Under the pieces are notes generated by a model. It did no database searches. It was not told the DNA's origin and was given only the letters and a program-made list of their open reading frames with translations. The translations under genes were made by a program, and so were the position numbers. Shown piece by piece: positions 43,269 through 47,052 of a stretch of DNA of 47,052 nt; position 1 is the stretch's first letter, and each line of letters starts with the position of its first letter. Origin of the DNA: Massilia sp. ST3. GTDB taxonomy: Bacteria > Pseudomonadota > Gammaproteobacteria > Burkholderiales > Burkholderiaceae_D. The stretch is taken from assembly GCF_018119405.1 (NCBI RefSeq), contig NZ_JAGPWC010000037.1, positions 1-47,052 on the forward strand. Reading direction: 5' to 3'.

Positions 43269-45503
43269 ATGAAATTTCACCGGAATGGTCTCGTCCGCGC
43301 GGCGGCAATGGCATCGCTGTTTGTGTGCATGAGCGCACGCGCCGACTGGGTCGAGTCCACCGATCCCCTGATCGTTAAGCCGAGCCCGGCAATGAACCAG
43401 GTGCAGGCGCAGAATCCGCCGGGTTTCACCTGGGCGCGCCACGGCACCGGCCCGGCCACCTACGAACTCGAAATCACCCCGGTCGGCGGCTCGCCGACCA
43501 AGGTCACCGTCGACCGCAACTGGTACCTGCCGTCCAAGGCACTGGCGCTTGGCAACTACACCTGGCGCGTGCGCCCGGCCGGTTCGAGCGAGTGGTCGTC
43601 GCCGCGCACCTTCTCGATCACCAGCAAGTCGAACCTGTTCGAAGTGCCGGACAACGCCACCCTGCGCAACCGCATCCTGTCCAAGGCCCGCCCGCGTTCG
43701 CTCCCAAGCTCGTTCACCCCGGCCTCGACCTGGAACACCGCCAAGAAGACCGAGCTGGAAGGCTATACCAGCCGCCTCGGCAATGAAGTCAAGGCCCAGA
43801 TCAGCGCCGTCCCGGCCCTGTCCGATGCACGCTGGTCGATCACGATCAGCGCGCCGCTGACCGCCGCCATGGCCGCCCAGCAGACCGACGTGCGCCAGCG
43901 CATCAACGAAGCCAGCCGCCAGCTCGAAGCCGCGGCCATCATGTACCGCCTGAAGGGCGAAGCCGTCTACCTGAACGAAGCGCTGAAGCGCGGCGACGAG
44001 CTGGCTTCGCTCGACCCGAACGGCCCGACCAGCTACGCCAACCAGGACCAGGCCACGCGCCAGATCGCCTGGGGCCTGATCAAGGCGGTCGATATCCTGG
44101 CCGGCAACCTGGACGCGACCCGCAAGACCCGCTGGCTGGCGTCGGTCAAGGCGCGCGCGACCGAGATGTTCAACAACCTGGCCGGCGACAACGGCCGCCT
44201 GGACCAGTACCCGTTCGACTCGCACGGCAATACCAGCCTGGTCTTCATGGTGCTGATCTCGACCCTGTCGCTGGGCGACATCCCTGAAGCGCAGAAGTGG
44301 TTCGACTTCTCGTTCCGCGCCTACGCCAACAGCCCGTCGCCGTGGAGCGGCGCGGAAGGCGGCTACGCAAACGGCACCGCCTACGCCGAATACGCGGCCG
44401 GCTACCTGCTGGCCCTGTGGGATCCGCTCACCCATGCCACCGGCGTGAACTTCTTCTCCAAGCCGTGGACCCTGGGCTTCCTCGACTTCGCGATGGAATT
44501 CATCCCGCCGGGCGCACGCACCCACGCCTTCGGCGACGCCTCGGAAACCAAGCCGGACGGCCGCGTGTTCCGCGCCTTCGCCTCGCGCATGTGGTCGCCG
44601 CGCGCCGCCTGGTACGTCCGTAACCTGGGCGGCATGGAAGATTCGCTGTCGCTGCTGCAGGCCCAGTATCCGCTGCCGGTGAGCAGCACCAAGGTCTACC
44701 AGGCCCCGTCGAACTCGGCCTACTATCCGAGCACCGGCTGGGTGGCGATGCACAGCGACCTGGCGTCGACCTCGCGCAGCTCGCTGTTCTTCAAGTCCAG
44801 CCCGTACGGCTCGTTCAACCACAGCCACGGCGACCAGAACGGCCTGCTGCTGTCGGTTGCCGGCCAGCCGCTGCTGGTCAAGGCCGGCTGGTACGACTGG
44901 TACGGTTCGCCGTACTGGACCGACTGGTACCACCAGACCCGTTCGCAGAACGCGATCACCTTCGACGGCGGCAAGGGCCAGCTGGTGAATGGCTACCGCG
45001 AGCAGCTGCAGCGCAACGGCAAGATCACCGCCTTCACCGCCCAGCCGTCCTACGACTACACCGAAGGCGACGCGACCCCGTCCTACGGTGGCCAGCTGAC
45101 CATGGCCAAGCGCCAGGTCTGGCACCTGCGTGACGCCGGCAATGCGATCCTGGTGCGCGACCGCCTGGCGAGCACCGTGGCCCGTACCTACGAGTGGAAC
45201 ATGCACACCCCGGTCATCATGACGGTGGAAAACAGCCTGAACGTCAAGGTGGCGGCCGGCAACCAGATGGTCTGCGTGCGCTCGCTGAACACCGCGGCGA
45301 CCTTCGCCAAGTGGATCGGCCCGGGCGCCAAGACCAACGTGGTCGAGGACCATGGCGCCTTCTACCTGAAGAACGACGGCAAGTCGACCGCCGAGTTCCT
45401 GGTGCTGCTCGACGTCGGCTGCAAGCGTCCGGAAGTCAAGATCGCCACCTCGGGCTCGACCCGTACGGTGACCGTCGGCGGCCAGTCCGTGACGATCAAC
45501 TGA
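43269..45503 (+). CDS. Secreted heparinase II/III-like polysaccharide lyase
   Basis: A 744-aa exported protein. Signal peptide 1-~25 (ends SARAD). A beta-rich N-terminal segment of the DUF4962 kind (FTWARHGTGPATYELEITPV) is followed by an alpha/alpha toroid (~130-450). The C-terminal heparinase II/III domain carries the conserved SFNHSHGDQNGLLLSVAGQP and the TRSQNAITFDGG segment. The family cleaves uronic-acid polysaccharides. Placed inside the EPS locus, it may trim or recycle this EPS in the periplasm. GGAG lies upstream of the ATG. A terminator follows. No PEP-CTERM tail is present. Confidence 0.85.
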   Translation: MKFHRNGLVRAAAMASLFVCMSARADWVESTDPLIVKPSPAMNQVQAQNPPGFTWARHGTGPATYELEITPVGGSPTKVTVDRNWYLPSKALALGNYTWRVRPAGSSEWSSPRTFSITSKSNLFEVPDNATLRNRILSKARPRSLPSSFTPASTWNTAKKTELEGYTSRLGNEVKAQISAVPALSDARWSITISAPLTAAMAAQQTDVRQRINEASRQLEAAAIMYRLKGEAVYLNEALKRGDELASLDPNGPTSYANQDQATRQIAWGLIKAVDILAGNLDATRKTRWLASVKARATEMFNNLAGDNGRLDQYPFDSHGNTSLVFMVLISTLSLGDIPEAQKWFDFSFRAYANSPSPWSGAEGGYANGTAYAEYAAGYLLALWDPLTHATGVNFFSKPWTLGFLDFAMEFIPPGARTHAFGDASETKPDGRVFRAFASRMWSPRAAWYVRNLGGMEDSLSLLQAQYPLPVSSTKVYQAPSNSAYYPSTGWVAMHSDLASTSRSSLFFKSSPYGSFNHSHGDQNGLLLSVAGQPLLVKAGWYDWYGSPYWTDWYHQTRSQNAITFDGGKGQLVNGYREQLQRNGKITAFTAQPSYDYTEGDATPSYGGQLTMAKRQVWHLRDAGNAILVRDRLASTVARTYEWNMHTPVIMTVENSLNVKVAAGNQMVCVRSLNTAATFAKWIGPGAKTNVVEDHGAFYLKNDGKSTAEFLVLLDVGCKRPEVKIATSGSTRTVTVGGQSVTIN

Positions 45504-45553
45504 GCGCGGCCAGCCTGCGCGCCGTGCTAGACTCGGCGCGCACCGGCAACAAG

Positions 45554-45588
45554 TCCCCCTGCGGCTTCGCGGCTGCCGGGGGATTTTT
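45554..45588 (+). terminator. Rho-independent terminator of the lyase gene
   Basis: TCCCCC (45554-45559) pairs with GGGGGA (45578-45583), with inner GC-rich pairing around a TTCG-containing loop, then TTTTT (45584-45588). It lies 50 nt after the stop. Confidence 0.85.
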
Positions 45589-45631
45589 ATTTGGCCCGTC
45601 CACCCGACGCGAGCGAGGTTTTCCCGAATCC

Positions 45632-46489
45632 ATGAAACAGGCATTCCTGATCCAGGCGCACAAGGACATGGACCAGCTCAACGCGCTGGTCGCCCAGCTG
45701 GCCGACCCCGATTTCCTGGTCTATGTCCACCTCGACCGCAAGTGCGATCTCGACCCGGCCCGGCTGCACCCGGCCGCGCGCCTGGTGAGGCAGCGGGTCG
45801 AGGTGCGCTGGGGCTCGTTTTCGCAGGTCGAGGCGACCCTGGTGTCGCTGCGCCAGATCCTGGCCGAGGCGCCGGACTTCGACAAGCTGGTCTTCCTCTC
45901 GGCCCAGGACTTCCCGCTGCTGCCCAACAGCCTGCTCAAGCGCGAGCTGGAGCGGGTGCGCGAGCGCGAGCTGATCGAGACCGCGCCGATCGGCCCGGAC
46001 GGCTGGAAGGTGGCGCACCGCTACCAGTACTTTCATCGCGAAGGCGGCAGCCGTCTCGAGCGCCTGGCCTGCGGCCTGGCCAACCGGACCCTGCGCCTCT
46101 TCAGGCGCACGCGGCGCCTGCCTGACGGCCTGGCGCCGCATGGCGGCTCGTCCTGGTGGGCGCTGTCGCGGCCCTGCCTGGTGGAAGTGCTGCGCCTGGC
46201 GGACAGCCATCCGGCACTGGCCCGCTTCTGCCGCACGGTCCAGTGCCCGGACGAGCTGTTCTTCCAGACCCTGGTCATGCATTCCTCCTTCGCCGGACGG
46301 GTGCTGCCGGAAAACTTCCGCTACATCCAGTGGCCGGAGCAGGGCGCGCGCAATCCCAAGATCCTCGACGAAGCTGATTTCGAGCGCATCCGCGCTTCGC
46401 GCGCCCACTTTTGCCGCAAGCTCGACAGCCAGGCAAGCGCCGCACTGCTGGCGCGCCTGGGGCCGTGGAAGGAGAGCAGGGCGGCATAG
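45632..46489 (+). CDS. Beta-1,6-N-acetylglucosaminyltransferase-like protein (GT14, Core-2/I-branching type)
   Basis: A 285-aa cytosolic enzyme beginning MKQAFLIQAHKDMDQLNALV, with FLVYVHLDRK, KLVFLSAQDFPLLPN, PHGGSSWWALSRPCL and CPDELFFQTLV, the ordered motifs of the bacterial branch of GT14. These add branching sugars, usually GlcNAc or xylose-like residues. It lies after the lyase terminator, so it is expressed separately from the main EPS unit. The nearest ribosome-like GAGG is about 14 nt from the ATG, so the start is less certain. Upstream in-frame sequence runs back through the lyase gene. Confidence 0.82.
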   Translation: MKQAFLIQAHKDMDQLNALVAQLADPDFLVYVHLDRKCDLDPARLHPAARLVRQRVEVRWGSFSQVEATLVSLRQILAEAPDFDKLVFLSAQDFPLLPNSLLKRELERVRERELIETAPIGPDGWKVAHRYQYFHREGGSRLERLACGLANRTLRLFRRTRRLPDGLAPHGGSSWWALSRPCLVEVLRLADSHPALARFCRTVQCPDELFFQTLVMHSSFAGRVLPENFRYIQWPEQGARNPKILDEADFERIRASRAHFCRKLDSQASAALLARLGPWKESRAA

Positions 46490-46576
46490 CGGTAGGGCGC
46501 ACGGTGAGGATTCGCGTATTTTAGGCAGGCATCTGCATGTTAAGGTGGACGTCATCGAAACATTGCCTTTCTTGCC

Positions 46577-46711
46577 ATGTTGAACCAGAACGTCCTGTGG
46601 ACACTCATTAAGGTTTCGCTCGTGCTCACCGCAGTCTGTCATTTGTTCCTGGCCGGCTACGGCATCGGCGACAAGCTCGGCCCCTTGCTGTACCGCCTGA
46701 GCACCGGATAG
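46577..46711 (+). CDS. Small predicted membrane protein, 44 aa
   Basis: A short frame starting MLNQNVLWTLIKVSLVLTAV, with one hydrophobic helix (LIKVSLVLTAVCHLFLAGY), then a polar end GIGDKLGPLLYRLSTG. No ribosome site is obvious and no family is recognised. The region from 46490 to 46822 holds no better gene; a low-quality promoter may precede it. Confidence 0.35.
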   Translation: MLNQNVLWTLIKVSLVLTAVCHLFLAGYGIGDKLGPLLYRLSTG

Positions 46712-46822
46712 CCACACGTACGGCCGCCATGCCGGCAAGGGCCGTGCGAATGGGGCCTGGCGCACGGTAGCCCGGCGGCGGGCGCGCCATACTGGCGGCT
46801 CCACCGCCTCCCGACCGTGACC

Positions 46823-47052
46823 ATGGCCAGCGACGACATGCCCTTCCTCATCCTGACGCGCGCAGGTTTCGACGACATCGTCGCGCGCATCGAACAGCCC
46901 GGCGCCGTGCTGCTGCTGAATCCCGGCATCGCCTCCGACACCGAACTGGCGCGCCTGCGCGAGGCCGGCGCCACCGTCCACCTGCTTCCCGCCGCTATCG
47001 CCGCGGGCCCGGCCCCGGGACTGGACGGCGTGTTGCACGCCGCCCGCGCCCG
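46823..47052 (+). CDS. Unknown protein, 5' part only (cut by window end)
   Basis: At least 76 codons stay open to the window edge from the ATG at 46823. The visible part begins MASDDMPFLILTRAGFDDIV, with PGAVLLLNPGIASD and LREAGATVHLLP, a pattern of short beta-alpha units. I do not recognise the family. An in-frame GTG two codons earlier (46817) and an ATG at 46838 are alternatives. Confidence 0.45.
   Translation, partial: MASDDMPFLILTRAGFDDIVARIEQPGAVLLLNPGIASDTELARLREAGATVHLLPAAIAAGPAPGLDGVLHAARA

Overview
The window looks like a chromosomal segment of a high-GC betaproteobacterium of the Oxalobacteraceae, most likely Massilia or a close relative. The basis is the gene order lpxK-trm112-kdsB-adk, the exosortase-B exopolysaccharide (EPS) locus of the type known from betaproteobacteria, and short intergenic GTAGGGTGG-type hairpin repeats. 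No database search was possible. Genus-level placement and family names rest on recognising motifs and gene order.

Layout. 1-2061: lipid A/KDO and housekeeping genes (partial lpxK, trm112-like, kdsB, adk), closed by a terminator. 2062-2280: a convergent intergenic region with two hairpin repeats. 2281-7543: a cytosolic DsbA-like protein (minus strand), a Pro/Ala/Gln-rich secreted protein, an HSD10-type short-chain dehydrogenase behind a near-perfect palindromic operator, gamma-glutamyltransferase and a patatin-like phospholipase. 7540-12597: a 1435-aa hybrid sensor kinase with a 14-repeat periplasmic propeller, coupled by ATGA to the phospholipase gene, then a response regulator with a degenerate HPt-like tail. 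12600-14886: an aryl/acyl-CoA ligase and its MarR-type neighbour, with a 7-4-7 palindrome upstream. 14887-17060: paired hairpin repeats, an EAL protein and an acyltransferase.

17099-23813: a small, visibly more A/T-rich type VI secretion cargo islet (VgrG with a C-terminal transthyretin-like extension, lipase effector, lipoprotein immunity protein, PAAR tip). It ends at tRNA-Arg(CCT). Its far end carries a 22-nt imperfect copy (19/22) of the tRNA 3' end in the orientation expected for integration into a tRNA gene. No integrase and no T6SS structural genes are present.

24110-26044: the ABC-F protein Uup. 26084-46489: the EPS locus. It contains a CAAX-protease-like membrane protein, EpsL outer-membrane protein, undecaprenyl-phosphate sugar transferase, gmd and fcl (GDP-L-fucose synthesis), epsD/E/F/G (export and chain length), exosortase B and EpsI, a Wzy-like polymerase, a Wzx-like flippase, GT4 and GT2 glycosyltransferases, a secreted heparinase-like lyase and a GT14-type glycosyltransferase. 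Together these would build a repeat unit on undecaprenyl phosphate, probably with fucose or another GDP-mannose-derived sugar. They would flip and polymerise it, export it and trim it. The window ends in a small membrane ORF and a truncated unknown gene.

The observations most worth following are the tRNA-flanked T6SS islet with its VgrG-adaptor/lipase pair, the two operators with clear candidate regulators, the P-loop-deficient EpsG, the response regulator with a lost HPt histidine, and the covarying hairpin repeats.
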